Shown here piece after piece: positions 25,532 to 34,085 of a DNA stretch of 64,000 nucleotides. Numbering within the stretch: the first letter of the stretch is position 1; the number at the start of each line of letters is the position of its first letter. The stretch comes from Bacteroidales bacterium (GTDB lineage: Bacteria; Bacteroidota; Bacteroidia; Bacteroidales; UBA1715). The stretch lies in the NCBI GenBank assembly GCA_017516865.1, contig JAFXAU010000013.1:37711-101710 (forward strand), in the 5' to 3' direction. The notes beneath the pieces were generated by a model. That model was not told where the DNA came from. It saw only the letters and a program-made list of their open reading frames with translations, and did no database searches. The translations under genes and the position numbers were made by a program.

Positions 25532-26587
25532 TCACTTTTCTGGCTGATGGCGGTCGCGTTTCTTAAATGAAACAACTATTGGCAAATGGTCGCTTATTCC
25601 GCCTTTGTAGAAAGGACCGAGGTATGTCCTGTAGGGACTGCTCTCTCCTGTTTTTTCGCTTTTCTTCAGCAGAAACTCGTTTTGAAGGACGTTGTACTGA
25701 ATAGTGTAATGGTCAGAAAGAGCTTCGCTAACCATAGCCTGATCCAAAAACTCCCATTCTCCCTGAAATTTGTGCGTACCTTCGGCATTTGGACTGTAAA
25801 GATTGATAAGACAATTTACGCAAAATTTCCCGCCGTATTTATTGCGTGACGCAGTTAATTCCTCCGTCCTAATTGCTCCGAGACCTGCCTCTATGCTTTT
25901 ATCAGAGCGAGAATCGTTGAAATCGCCAGAGACAAGAACGTATGAGAAGCCATTTTTTGAATAAATACTGTCAATTTTATTACGGACAACACGTGCCGCC
26001 GCCATGCGATACGGTTCACTTTCCACTTTTCCACCACGGCGCGACGGAAAATGACATTCAAAAATGTGAACTGTGTCTTTCGTGGCAAGCATTATTCCCG
26101 TAACAAACAGAATATCACGAGTTTTACGGCTCGTGTCGTCGTCGAAAACAACCCGCAACGGCTGATGAAAAATCGGTTTGAATGTCTGCTCATTATATAA
26201 AAGTGCGACATCAATTCCGCGTGCATCTTCGGATTCGTAATGAATATATTTATAGTGAAGTTTTGACAAATTGGTCTTGCGTATCAAATCCTTCAGACAC
26301 GTATCGTTTTCAACTTCGCACAGACCAATTACATCGGGATTGTGCCAGTCTTGTCCCGCGGCGACAATCACTTTTGCAATGTCGCGTAACTTTTTATGAT
26401 AATGGTAGGAATTCCATTTCCTATCGGAAGTTGGCAGAAATTCATCGTCGTTTTTGTGAGGATTGTCTATTGTATCAAACAGATTTTCAACGTTATACGA
26501 CATGAACAGAAAATCAGGCTGTTGTGCGAAACAACAAAGATTCAAAATACAAAATGTCAGAAATATGTTAATCTTTCTTTTCTTCAT
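25532..26587 (-). CDS. Secreted endonuclease/exonuclease/phosphatase family protein
   Basis: The 351-residue protein has a signal peptide (to about 21, CFAQ). EEP-fold motifs in order are SYNVENLFD, GLCEVEN, RGIDVALLY, GDFND and SDHLPI, which supply the metal ligand Glu, the catalytic Asp/Asn and the His. Such secreted Bacteroidota members are usually annotated as endonucleases or phosphatases; the substrate is not evident. It starts 20 bases inside the 3' end of the upstream lipoprotein gene, so the two form an operon. The C-terminus (KKRDRHQPEK) is basic. Confidence 0.88.
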   Translation of the reverse strand: MKKRKINIFLTFCILNLCCFAQQPDFLFMSYNVENLFDTIDNPHKNDDEFLPTSDRKWNSYHYHKKLRDIAKVIVAAGQDWHNPDVIGLCEVENDTCLKDLIRKTNLSKLHYKYIHYESEDARGIDVALLYNEQTFKPIFHQPLRVVFDDDTSRKTRDILFVTGIMLATKDTVHIFECHFPSRRGGKVESEPYRMAAARVVRNKIDSIYSKNGFSYVLVSGDFNDSRSDKSIEAGLGAIRTEELTASRNKYGGKFCVNCLINLYSPNAEGTHKFQGEWEFLDQAMVSEALSDHYTIQYNVLQNEFLLKKSEKTGESSPYRTYLGPFYKGGISDHLPIVVSFKKRDRHQPEK

Positions 26588-27965
26588 AATAGTATTCTAA
26601 GGCTCCGACATCGGGTTTTTCGTCGGAAATACGTGAGTGGTTATGTAAATCGTTTGGATACAGATTTGCGTAGTTGATGTTTCCAATATTTTCGGCTTGC
26701 GAAAGCGTGTCGAGGACAAAAGATGTACTGCTGGCAAATAGTTTTTTCTCTTTGTCGTAGAATGAGTTATCTTTATAGTATACGCTGTCGACTTTTGTAT
26801 ACGTGTCGCGGAGCAGACAATTTTGGAACGAACACGGAAGCGACGTGTTGTTTTTTGACGAAATTGTGATTTCGTTTGTCATCGAGCCAACTATGATTGA
26901 ATTGTAGAACGCAACTAGCTTCAGCGCATACGTAACTGTATCGGCAACAAAATCGGAAATTTGTACAGACGGATAATATTTCCGTCCGCTCGGAGTTCCT
27001 TCGTTACTTATAGTGTTATGTACGGAATTGAACTGTCCGCCTAAAATGTTTACAACAGAATATTCACAATTCGCAAAAATACAGTTGTAACTGTTGATTC
27101 GTGCAACTTGTGCATAGATGCCATATCCCGACATATTGGAAATACGCGAATTACTGATGTCGCAAGAGATTTCGTGGGTGCCGTCGCCCGAAAACAGCAG
27201 ACCGTTTACTCCATTTTTAATGATGGCATAATCAATGCTGTTGTTTGAGCTTGTTGGTTTAAAAATAATGCTTCCCCATTGTCCCGGAAGCAGTTGGTAA
27301 GTTTCTTCCAGTCGGTCTGACGAGAATTGTACGGGCGATTCAAGGGTTCCCTGAATTTTGAGCGCACCATATATAATAATGTTCGCATTGTAATGGAGAT
27401 AGATTCTCGCTCCTGCGTCGATGGTGAGTGTTTCGCCCTCTTTTACCACAAGAGAATCGTAAATCACGTATGGTTTGTCGGCAGTGAACGTCGTAGTACC
27501 GATACAGTCGCCTTTAAAATTTACCACATCCTGTCCCCATGCGGTAATAATAACTTTACTTTGGATAGAATTATAATCCACAAGAAGTTTTTCTTCGTGG
27601 TACAAGGCAGTGTCACGTTTTTGTTCGTTGAGTTTTGTCTGGACAAAGACAAAAATACTATCGCCCGCGTCAATTTCAAGGTTCTTTACAATCGGCCCCT
27701 GTTGCCCGTTCACGTTAATGTAGAATTCGGAACTGGAGCCGTTTTCAAGATAAATTTTGTCAATTTTGACTATACCGTCGCAGTTGTTAAGAATCTTAAA
27801 ACATTGCGTAATGCTGCCCCGTTCGGTAAAAACGGTGTCGAAACTGACGGTGTCTGTCGAAAACGAAAGTTTGTCGGACGGAGAATCGGCGTAAAAGTCT
27901 TTTTTGCACGAAGACAAGCAACATGCAATGCCGACAAGCAATCCAATATGTTTTAAAAATCTCAT
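26568..27965 (-). CDS. Lipoprotein with right-handed beta-helix repeats
   Basis: The 465-residue protein has a lipoprotein signal (lipobox LSSC). The N-terminal half is beta-sandwich-like. From about residue 150 there are repeating short strands with Asn/Gly turns (ARIYLHYNANIIIYG, ISNSRISNMSGYGIYAQ, YNCIFANCEYSVVNILGG) typical of parallel beta-helix carbohydrate-binding or lyase-like surface proteins. No lyase residues are recognised. Start 27965 (or ATG 27968) is preferred because a TACGTTTG box on the minus strand lies directly upstream. It overlaps the EEP gene by 20 bases. Confidence 0.75.
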   Translation of the reverse strand: MRFLKHIGLLVGIACCLSSCKKDFYADSPSDKLSFSTDTVSFDTVFTERGSITQCFKILNNCDGIVKIDKIYLENGSSSEFYINVNGQQGPIVKNLEIDAGDSIFVFVQTKLNEQKRDTALYHEEKLLVDYNSIQSKVIITAWGQDVVNFKGDCIGTTTFTADKPYVIYDSLVVKEGETLTIDAGARIYLHYNANIIIYGALKIQGTLESPVQFSSDRLEETYQLLPGQWGSIIFKPTSSNNSIDYAIIKNGVNGLLFSGDGTHEISCDISNSRISNMSGYGIYAQVARINSYNCIFANCEYSVVNILGGQFNSVHNTISNEGTPSGRKYYPSVQISDFVADTVTYALKLVAFYNSIIVGSMTNEITISSKNNTSLPCSFQNCLLRDTYTKVDSVYYKDNSFYDKEKKLFASSTSFVLDTLSQAENIGNINYANLYPNDLHNHSRISDEKPDVGALEYYYEEKKD

Positions 27966-27973
27966 CATCAGAA

Positions 27974-27981
27974 CAAACGTA
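27974..27981 (-). promoter_or_regulatory. -7 box of the beta-helix lipoprotein operon
   Basis: Minus-strand TACGTTTG fits TAnnTTTG, giving a nearly leaderless message and ruling out the start at 28007. Confidence 0.55.
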
Positions 27982-28134
27982 TGATTCAGAAGAATATTTG
28001 AATGCAAAAATAAAAACTCTTAAAAATTAAGAAGTAAAAATTAAAAGTTAAAAAAATGAAATGTGTAAGAATTTGTAATTGAGAGTGTTTTGTTGTAGAG
28101 CGAAAGTCTGATTTTGAATTTTACGTTGATTTTT

Positions 28135-28165
28135 TTTGAAAATTGCCGATATTGTAGTATCTTCG
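28135..28165 (+). promoter_or_regulatory. Promoter of the siaB-siaC operon
   Basis: A -33 element TTTG (28135-28138) is separated by 19 bases from TATCTTCG (28158-28165), one mismatch from TAnnTTTG. This rules out a start at 28114 and fits ATG 28189. Confidence 0.5.
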
Positions 28166-28188
28166 CAAAGATAGAATTTCCGATAAAA

Positions 28189-29310
28189 ATGGATAATGTT
28201 CAGGTAGGGAAACAACTTAATGAATTGACGTTGTTTGAAGGTCTTCAGCGTGAAGATTTGGTATATGTATACCGTGGAGCCTTCTCGCAAGTCATTACCG
28301 ACAGCATTATTGCACTTACGGAAAACAATCTCGATTCGGTGGGAGAATCTTCAAAACTGAAGAAACGTGTGTTCTCCATCATGGTCGAATGTCTGCAAAA
28401 TATCACAAGACATCAATATGTTGACGGAAACGAAAATCAGTCGGCAGAGCAGTCGGGACTTTTTGTGATTTGCAACAAGGACCGTGCATATCAGATGACT
28501 TCGGGAAATGTGGTGACAAAAGAAGCTATCCCTCATTTGAAACAATTGCTTGACAAGGTGAACAGCCTTGATAAAGATGCCTTGAAAGAGTATTACAAGC
28601 AAGTTTTGGAAGACGGAAGTATCTCAAAAAAGGGCGGTGCCGGTCTTGGACTGATTGAAATGGCTCGCAAATCGGGAAATAAATTGTTCTATACGTTCGA
28701 AGATATTGACGACAAAATCTCATATTTTTATATGAATACGTCGATTTCGCAACTGATGGACGAAGAACCGATAGAGTTTGTCGAAATTCAGGATGTTGTG
28801 GCGTTACATAAATTTGTTCTCGAAAAGAACATTATGCTCATCTTTAACGGCGGCTTGAATCAACGTAGTTTGATAGATATTTTGTCTCTCATTGACGAAC
28901 AGGCTTTCGGACGACTTGATAGAAAGAAAAAGATGTACAACGTCATGGTGGAAATGTTGCAAAATGTCGTGAAACATGGTTCCAAAAAAGATGTTGGCAA
29001 AGTCGGAGGAAATCCAGTATTGTTTTACATTGCACAAAACGGTGACGATTTTATATTGAACTCTGGCAATTATATTGATAATAGTTCGGTGGATAAAGTT
29101 GTAGAAAAATTGAACTACTTGAATTCATTGGAAGGCAAGGAGTTAGATGAATATTACACACATTGTCTTTTGGACTTTGACATTGATAATAGCAAAGAAG
29201 CAGGATTGGGATTGATAGACTTACGAATGAAGAGTGCACGAAAAATCAAATATGACGTACTTCCTGTAAACGATTCAATGTCATTTATACTAATACAAGT
29301 TACTATATAG
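28189..29310 (+). CDS. siaB: SiaB-type protein kinase with two fused kinase domains
   Basis: The 373-residue protein is an internal duplication of the SiaB (SpoIIAB-like GHKL) kinase fold. Domain 1 has E67-C-L-Q-N71-x3-H75, SGN at 105-107 and GAGLGL around 150-155. Domain 2 has E255-M-L-Q-N259-x3-H263, SGN at 292-294 and EAGLGL around 337-342. The period is 187-188 residues. Both ATP-binding N and G boxes look intact. In Pseudomonas, SiaB phosphorylates SiaC, which otherwise activates the diguanylate cyclase SiaD; Bacteroidota homologues control unknown targets. SiaC is encoded 2 bases downstream. Single-domain SiaB of about 190 residues is the usual form, so the tandem fusion is unusual to my knowledge. 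Confidence 0.85.
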   Translation: MDNVQVGKQLNELTLFEGLQREDLVYVYRGAFSQVITDSIIALTENNLDSVGESSKLKKRVFSIMVECLQNITRHQYVDGNENQSAEQSGLFVICNKDRAYQMTSGNVVTKEAIPHLKQLLDKVNSLDKDALKEYYKQVLEDGSISKKGGAGLGLIEMARKSGNKLFYTFEDIDDKISYFYMNTSISQLMDEEPIEFVEIQDVVALHKFVLEKNIMLIFNGGLNQRSLIDILSLIDEQAFGRLDRKKKMYNVMVEMLQNVVKHGSKKDVGKVGGNPVLFYIAQNGDDFILNSGNYIDNSSVDKVVEKLNYLNSLEGKELDEYYTHCLLDFDIDNSKEAGLGLIDLRMKSARKIKYDVLPVNDSMSFILIQVTI

Positions 29311-29312
29311 GT

Positions 29313-29687
29313 ATGGAAGTGTTGCATATAGAAGGAACGGAAGATACTCCCGAAGTTCTTTTGGACTCGGGAAATAATACGTTTTCGATTTCTGGACGGT
29401 CGTTCCCCGAAAATGCAATAGAATTTTACGAACCTATATTTGCGTGGTTGCAGAAGTATGCCGAAGAAGTAGAAAACGACATGGAATTTGAATTTTGCAT
29501 GGAGTATTTCAATACTTCGTCGTCGAAACAGATTGCAAAGATTTTTTTGTTGCTTGAAAAAATAAACGAAAACGTTTTTGTTCAAGTAATTTGGAAATAC
29601 AAAAAAGAAGATTCCGACATGATGGCATCGGGAATGAGGTTTTCGAAACTTCTGAATCTTGAATTTGAATTGCGCGAAGTTGAGTAG
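29313..29687 (+). CDS. siaC: SiaC family regulatory phosphoprotein
   Basis: The 124-residue SiaC/DUF1987 protein keeps the phosphorylation motif YFNTSSSK. The threonine is residue 68, the same number as the phosphorylated T68 of Pseudomonas SiaC. In the known circuit unphosphorylated SiaC binds a partner, and kinase SiaB and a PP2C-type phosphatase SiaA set its state. No phosphatase or diguanylate cyclase gene is in the window, so the output is unknown. It is separated from siaB by 2 bases and followed by a tRNA gene 8 bases beyond the stop. Confidence 0.88.
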   Translation: MEVLHIEGTEDTPEVLLDSGNNTFSISGRSFPENAIEFYEPIFAWLQKYAEEVENDMEFEFCMEYFNTSSSKQIAKIFLLLEKINENVFVQVIWKYKKEDSDMMASGMRFSKLLNLEFELREVE

Positions 29688-29695
29688 CAGAGAAT

Positions 29696-29767
29696 GGTCT
29701 TGTAGTTCAATGGATAGAATAGTTGTTTCCTAAACAATTGATTCGGGTTCGATTCCCGGCGAGACTA
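29696..29767 (+). tRNA. tRNA-Arg (anticodon CCU)
   Basis: The 72-nucleotide cloverleaf has acceptor GGTCTTG with CGAGACT (two G-U pairs), D stem GTTC/GAAT and anticodon stem GTTGT/ACAAT around loop TTCCTAA. The T stem is TCGGG/CCCGG with loop TTCGATT, and the discriminator is A. The anticodon CCT reads AGG. CCA is not encoded. It follows siaC directly and may be processed from the same transcript. Confidence 0.92.
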
Positions 29768-29798
29768 CTTTTAATATCCCCAAAAAACAAATACTTTT

Positions 29799-30206
29799 TC
29801 ATAATTCTTCTGTTATATAATATTCATAATGATAGGTGTAATATATGGATTTTTTTACTCGTTTCTTTATAGTATCAGATGGCATATAATTACTAATACA
29901 AAATGGTCCTGAATCATCTACCTGTCTAAATCGATAACATTTTGATTTAATAATAATGTCTACAGAATCGTATTCTGGTAATGTAAGCGAATGATACGCA
30001 TAATCGTTGATCTCATATTGAATCAAACTATCTGGGGCAAGAGTAATGTTTTGATTTGTCTTATATTGATATGTCTGTACGTTTATATTTTGATTGGTTT
30101 TGTTTATTAAAGAAAAAACATATACACTCCCCTCGTCATATAACACACAATCATTACAACCAACCAAGAATAACAAAACAATTAAAGTCAAATTAATTTT
30201 TTTCAT
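29799..30206 (-). CDS. Small lipoprotein, unknown function
   Basis: The 135-residue protein has a lipoprotein signal (FLVGCND, Cys about 17). The mature part is beta-rich, with repeated Asn/Gln-Thr strands (NKTNQNINVQTYQYKTNQNI) and an aromatic C-terminus (YYTYHYEYYITEEL). No family is recognised. It starts 10 bases after the stop of the predicted zincin lipoprotein, so it belongs to that operon and may be its partner or inhibitor. Confidence 0.65.
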   Translation of the reverse strand: MKKINLTLIVLLFLVGCNDCVLYDEGSVYVFSLINKTNQNINVQTYQYKTNQNITLAPDSLIQYEINDYAYHSLTLPEYDSVDIIIKSKCYRFRQVDDSGPFCISNYMPSDTIKKRVKKSIYYTYHYEYYITEEL

Positions 30207-30216
30207 AGGAAATTAT

Positions 30217-31818
30217 TTAATAAGAGGATAATAATGCTTCTAAATCGGAATCTAACACTCCAAGTTTTCTATGATTTCTAATTGATTCTTTCAAACTAGA
30301 TAATCCATATGCATTGGGTAATATCAGATTCTGAATAAAACTTAATGTATAACCATTTACCCTATCATCTGGCAAGTTATCGTTTTGTGCTCGGAGAAAT
30401 TTCGTTCCATTTTCAGAAACACCGTAATAGCGTTGATTCACATCATCTATTAAATCTATAAAGATAGGAGAATAAATGTATTTCTTATGGTCTTCTGTTT
30501 CCCATAAATATGTCCAATTTGATTCATGATTTCCAATAACATGTGTATAATTATAATATCTTTCATTCCCCAGTTTTCGAGCTATTGCTTGATACTCATC
30601 GTTTGTTAAAGTCCATTCTACAGCCTCTGCCCAACTCTCACATACAAAATCTGATGTCGTTTGAAATTTTATAAGTCCCATAAATTCCAAATGAGATCTA
30701 TGCCCTAACTCATGAATCGTACTTCCAAAAATTCTATTTGTTACATAATAATTCCCCAAAGAAGTTTTTCCATATATAATAATATCAGGTATGTATGGTA
30801 TTTCCGTACCATGATCCCAATGCCACGCTGCGCGATGATCTCCTGCTTTATCTTGAAAACATATTTTTTCACGTTGTAGCCCATTGAGACTTTTCAATCC
30901 CTTGTTGTCTCCATAATAGAACTTATATGCTGCTCGATAAATTGTCGCAAAACGTAGTGATTTTCCACTTTTTATTTCTAAATACCATGAACTTTTCTGT
31001 TTGGGACCATTGTACCATGCTTGCCCAGTTAAACCATCACGAATATCAAAATCTCCACCTTCCCATTTAATTGCATAGTTTACTTTATATAAAAACCCAT
31101 GACTTTGATAAAAGTTACCATTTGCATCTGTCTTACATGTTTTTATATTAGTACTCCAACGTGTTTGAACTTTTGCTCCTTCCAACGGAATACACTGATT
31201 AAACACATCGTCCCATACGCTTATATTACCACTTGGATGCCATCGTGATGCTTTTAGTTGAATGTCGTTCTCTGTATCTACATTTCCAGTTAAACGAAAG
31301 GCTTCCTCTTCTATATCATAAAGGTTACAATTTTTCAGTTCTCCATTATCTTCTTCTGGTATAAAAACTTCATAAATCAATTCGTTTGTAATATTGGGAA
31401 ATATATAATAATATGGGACAACTGTGTATTGCCACGTTATACACGTATCGGGTATTTCTTCATCATGATATGTCCCTTCTCCTTCGCTAATTTCATAATC
31501 TAATGGATAATCGTATAACACAATAGATGTGTCATTTTTGAGTAAATCTAATTCTTCCTCATTCTTTGGTAAAAATCTCACATATTTATGCGTAGCCTGC
31601 AATTCTGTTTTCAACAATTCTCCATAGAGATTATTATAAGCTCTTTGCATATTTTCCAAACGATACGGATCATCAATTTGTTTACCTAATTTAATCACTC
31701 CAATATTTTTCATTTGTTTTTCTTGTTGTGGGGGAAATTTTTCTTTGGTGCAAGAAAGAAAGAATAAAGTTGGGATTGTCAATACCAATAAGTTATCTAA
31801 TAATCTTTTAACTTTCAT
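30217..31818 (-). CDS. Lipoprotein with HExxH zincin motif
   Basis: The 533-residue lipoprotein (lipobox FLSC) has a likely zinc-metalloprotease site H369-E-L-G-H373 in STIHELGHRSH. About 20 residues later ESWAEAVEW carries a candidate third ligand. A beta-sandwich-like module with a carboxypeptidase-regulatory flavour (EGAKVQTRWSTNIKTCKTDANGNFY) precedes it near 210-235. I cannot name a MEROPS family. It is first in a two-gene operon with the small lipoprotein at 29799. AT-rich composition matches the surrounding surface genes. Confidence 0.7.
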   Translation of the reverse strand: MKVKRLLDNLLVLTIPTLFFLSCTKEKFPPQQEKQMKNIGVIKLGKQIDDPYRLENMQRAYNNLYGELLKTELQATHKYVRFLPKNEEELDLLKNDTSIVLYDYPLDYEISEGEGTYHDEEIPDTCITWQYTVVPYYYIFPNITNELIYEVFIPEEDNGELKNCNLYDIEEEAFRLTGNVDTENDIQLKASRWHPSGNISVWDDVFNQCIPLEGAKVQTRWSTNIKTCKTDANGNFYQSHGFLYKVNYAIKWEGGDFDIRDGLTGQAWYNGPKQKSSWYLEIKSGKSLRFATIYRAAYKFYYGDNKGLKSLNGLQREKICFQDKAGDHRAAWHWDHGTEIPYIPDIIIYGKTSLGNYYVTNRIFGSTIHELGHRSHLEFMGLIKFQTTSDFVCESWAEAVEWTLTNDEYQAIARKLGNERYYNYTHVIGNHESNWTYLWETEDHKKYIYSPIFIDLIDDVNQRYYGVSENGTKFLRAQNDNLPDDRVNGYTLSFIQNLILPNAYGLSSLKESIRNHRKLGVLDSDLEALLSSY

Positions 31819-31841
31819 AACTTTTATAATTCTTTTTGTGG

Positions 31842-31849
31842 CAAAAGTA
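31842..31849 (-). promoter_or_regulatory. -7 box of the zincin lipoprotein operon
   Basis: Minus-strand TACTTTTG fits TAnnTTTG; the start codon is 23 bases downstream. Confidence 0.5.
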
Positions 31850-31920
31850 TAGAAAACAAATTTTTATTTGCAATAGAAACATTATTGGATTTTTAATTTT
31901 ATTTTTCCAAATTAAATGTT

Positions 31921-31962
31921 AGTGTATAAAATACACTTTAAGCGTCAAATAAACGCTTTTTT
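31921..31962 (+). terminator. Tandem hairpins ending in a T-run
   Basis: AGTGTAT/ATACACT around AAA (31921-31937) is followed at once by AAGCGT/ACGCTT (31940-31958) and TTTTTT to 31962. On the plus strand this reads as an intrinsic terminator, although both flanking genes run leftward. Confidence 0.5.
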
Positions 31963-32138
31963 ATGTGATTCACTCAACCGCAATAGATTCTTAACACTCA
32001 TCAGCGGAGTCGGACTATAGTTGAACAAGGAAGTTTCAGACAGATTTGAATGTTTCTAAGCCTTTGACTCACCACTGCTCAGTCGGTGCTTTTTTGCTTC
32101 CCAAAGAAATGGAACTATTATTGAAATTAGCACAAACA

Positions 32139-33866
32139 TTATTGTACGAACGTCTTTCGTAAATAATCCGTACAAGCCTCGAATGTTTCGAAGGTGTTTT
32201 CTTCTGGGATGATGGCAGGAATGACTTTCATTTTTGTCAGCATGTATTTTGGCTGAGGCTGGATGATTGTCATAAATACTTTCTTGCCACTTGCCTGAAG
32301 GTCTTTTATCGAAGTTTCCATAGCGTACAATCCCGATTGGTCCATGAAAGAAACACGTCGCATACGAATGATGACCATTTCAACGTCGTCGGGAACGGAA
32401 TGCATCACTTCTTGGAACTTGGTGATTGAACCGAAGAAAATCGGTCCGTCCAAACGCTGAATGTAAACTTTGTGACGAATTTCTTCAGGGAAACTTGCTT
32501 CGTCGTCCCACGGAGATTCCTTGTCAAACGCAGAAATTTCGCCTGCGGAATAATTTCCTTCAACCAAGTCGCTCATGCGTTTCATAAACAAAACGCAGGC
32601 AATTACCATTCCAATTCCAACGGCTGTCAGCAAATCGACAAAAACAGTCGTTAAAAGCACGATGATAAGAACAAATCCGTCTGATTTTGGAATACGGAGC
32701 AAATCTTTGAAACCTTTGAAATCGATAATTCCCCATCCAACAGTGATAAGAATTCCCGCCAAAACCGACAGTGGAACATATTTTACAATGGAACCAAGGC
32801 CGAGCAATATTGCCAAAAGGAAGAGTGAATGTACCATTCCCGATATTTGTGTACGACCGCCACTTTTTACGTTTACCACAGTACGCATAGTAGCACCGGC
32901 ACCACCGATTCCGCAGAACAGTCCAGCCACCATGTTACCGATTCCCTGTCCCATAAGTTCTTGATTACTATTGTGTTTCGTCTTTGTGATATTGTCTGCC
33001 ACAACAGATGTCAGCAACGTATCTATAGAACCCAGACCTGCCAAAGTAAGTCCAGGGATGATAGCAGATTTCAATACTGTTCCCCAATCAATTGACGCCA
33101 AATCTATGCCGTCTTTCAAGAAGAACGGCTGCGGAAATCCCGAAGGAATTTCGCCAATTGTGAGAGCCACAGGGAAGTCGTTCAAAAACATCGAAACGAT
33201 GGTCATGACGATAAGAGCAACAAGCGTTGCAGGTATTTTTTTTGTTACGAACGGGAACAAATAAATGATTGCTATGGTTCCAAGTCCTAAAAGGAACGCT
33301 GCCAGCGAAATTCCGTTTGCAATTCGTTCAGGGAATTGCATAATCATATCGACAACCAGCACCGGCGATTTCAATCCAAACAACGGATAGATTTGTTGCA
33401 GAATGATGATAATACCGATACCGCTCATGAAGCCCGACAAGACAGGATATGGAATGTAGCGGACATATTTTCCAAGCTTACAGATTCCGAATAGTATCTG
33501 AAAAATTCCGCAGAACAATCCTGCCATCGACATTGACAAAAGAATTGTCGGCATTGCTTGTTCAAACGATAGACCAGCAGTTTGTGTCGATGTCCACACT
33601 CCCGAAATAAGCGACGCGGTGATGACTGTCATTGGACCAGTCGGACCACTGATTTGTGAATGAGTTCCGCCGAACAACGATGCGAAAAACCCGAGCATGG
33701 TTGCTCCAACTAAGCCTGCCAACGCACCAACCGAACTTGCATTTGGATTATCGATTCCGCCAAATGCTTGAATACCAAATGCTAACGCTAATGGCAATGC
33801 AACGATACCTGCAGTAATTCCACCAAATATGTCACCTTTAATGTTGTCTGTCGAAATAAATTTCAT
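32139..33866 (-). CDS. SulP family anion transporter with STAS domain
   Basis: The 575-residue transporter begins with 10-12 membrane helices (about 15-430). The SulP opening is DIFGGITAGIVALPLALAFGI and the transport-core motif is SQISGPTGPMTV. A cytoplasmic STAS domain follows (about 455-560, VEMVIIRMRRVSFMDQSGLYAME). SulP proteins move sulfate, bicarbonate or other anions with Na+ or H+; the substrate cannot be read from sequence. No sulfate assimilation or carbonic anhydrase gene is adjacent. The gene is alone, divergent from the LtaS-like gene, and has a 70-base leader with a G+C-rich hairpin. Confidence 0.93.
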   Translation of the reverse strand: MKFISTDNIKGDIFGGITAGIVALPLALAFGIQAFGGIDNPNASSVGALAGLVGATMLGFFASLFGGTHSQISGPTGPMTVITASLISGVWTSTQTAGLSFEQAMPTILLSMSMAGLFCGIFQILFGICKLGKYVRYIPYPVLSGFMSGIGIIIILQQIYPLFGLKSPVLVVDMIMQFPERIANGISLAAFLLGLGTIAIIYLFPFVTKKIPATLVALIVMTIVSMFLNDFPVALTIGEIPSGFPQPFFLKDGIDLASIDWGTVLKSAIIPGLTLAGLGSIDTLLTSVVADNITKTKHNSNQELMGQGIGNMVAGLFCGIGGAGATMRTVVNVKSGGRTQISGMVHSLFLLAILLGLGSIVKYVPLSVLAGILITVGWGIIDFKGFKDLLRIPKSDGFVLIIVLLTTVFVDLLTAVGIGMVIACVLFMKRMSDLVEGNYSAGEISAFDKESPWDDEASFPEEIRHKVYIQRLDGPIFFGSITKFQEVMHSVPDDVEMVIIRMRRVSFMDQSGLYAMETSIKDLQASGKKVFMTIIQPQPKYMLTKMKVIPAIIPEENTFETFEACTDYLRKTFVQ

Positions 33867-33894
33867 TGTCGTTTTTATTTTTCTAACCTATACT

Positions 33895-33953
33895 GGCGGG
33901 GCTTTGTGAACCACGCCTGAGAATTTGCCTTTCTAAAAAAGCGTGCAAAACTA
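33895..33953 (-). promoter_or_regulatory. sulP promoter and G+C-rich leader hairpin
   Basis: Minus-strand TAGTTTTG at 33953-33946 is a TAnnTTTG box. The leader contains a stem of GGCG (33917-33914 on the minus strand) with CGCC (33898-33895), extended inward by GG/CC. It is much richer in G+C than its surroundings. It does not match a riboswitch class I know. Confidence 0.45.
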
Positions 33954-34053
33954 CACAAAAAACTGAATTTTCATCGGTTGTGACGAAAAAAACAAATCAC
34001 TGCCGTTCAATAAAGAACAAAAAAACTCTAAAGCTGATAATTCCGAAACTTTA

Positions 34054-34061
34054 TATATTTG
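34054..34061 (+). promoter_or_regulatory. -7 box of the LtaS-like gene
   Basis: TATATTTG fits TAnnTTTG. It excludes the start at 34059 and leaves ATG 34071 (nearly leaderless) or ATG 34086. Confidence 0.55.
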
Positions 34062-34085
34062 CATTGTAAAATGACAAGTAAAAAG

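Larger units (their letters stand above)
31819..32138. other. 320-base intergenic region with plus-strand hairpins
   Basis: This gap separates two minus-strand genes. It holds the zincin promoter, the hairpin pair at 31921-31962, and at 32070-32094 a weak stem (CACC with GGTG) followed by TTTTTT on the plus strand. No open frame over 30 codons looks real. The plus-strand T-runs have no known gene to terminate, so a small plus-strand RNA between about 31965 and 32094 is possible. Confidence 0.4.

Noticed and set aside
32070..32094. AGTCGGTGC plus T-run resembling the 3' end of a Cas9 tracrRNA
   Set aside because: No cas genes, no CRISPR repeats and no anti-repeat nearby; chance similarity over about 10 bases.
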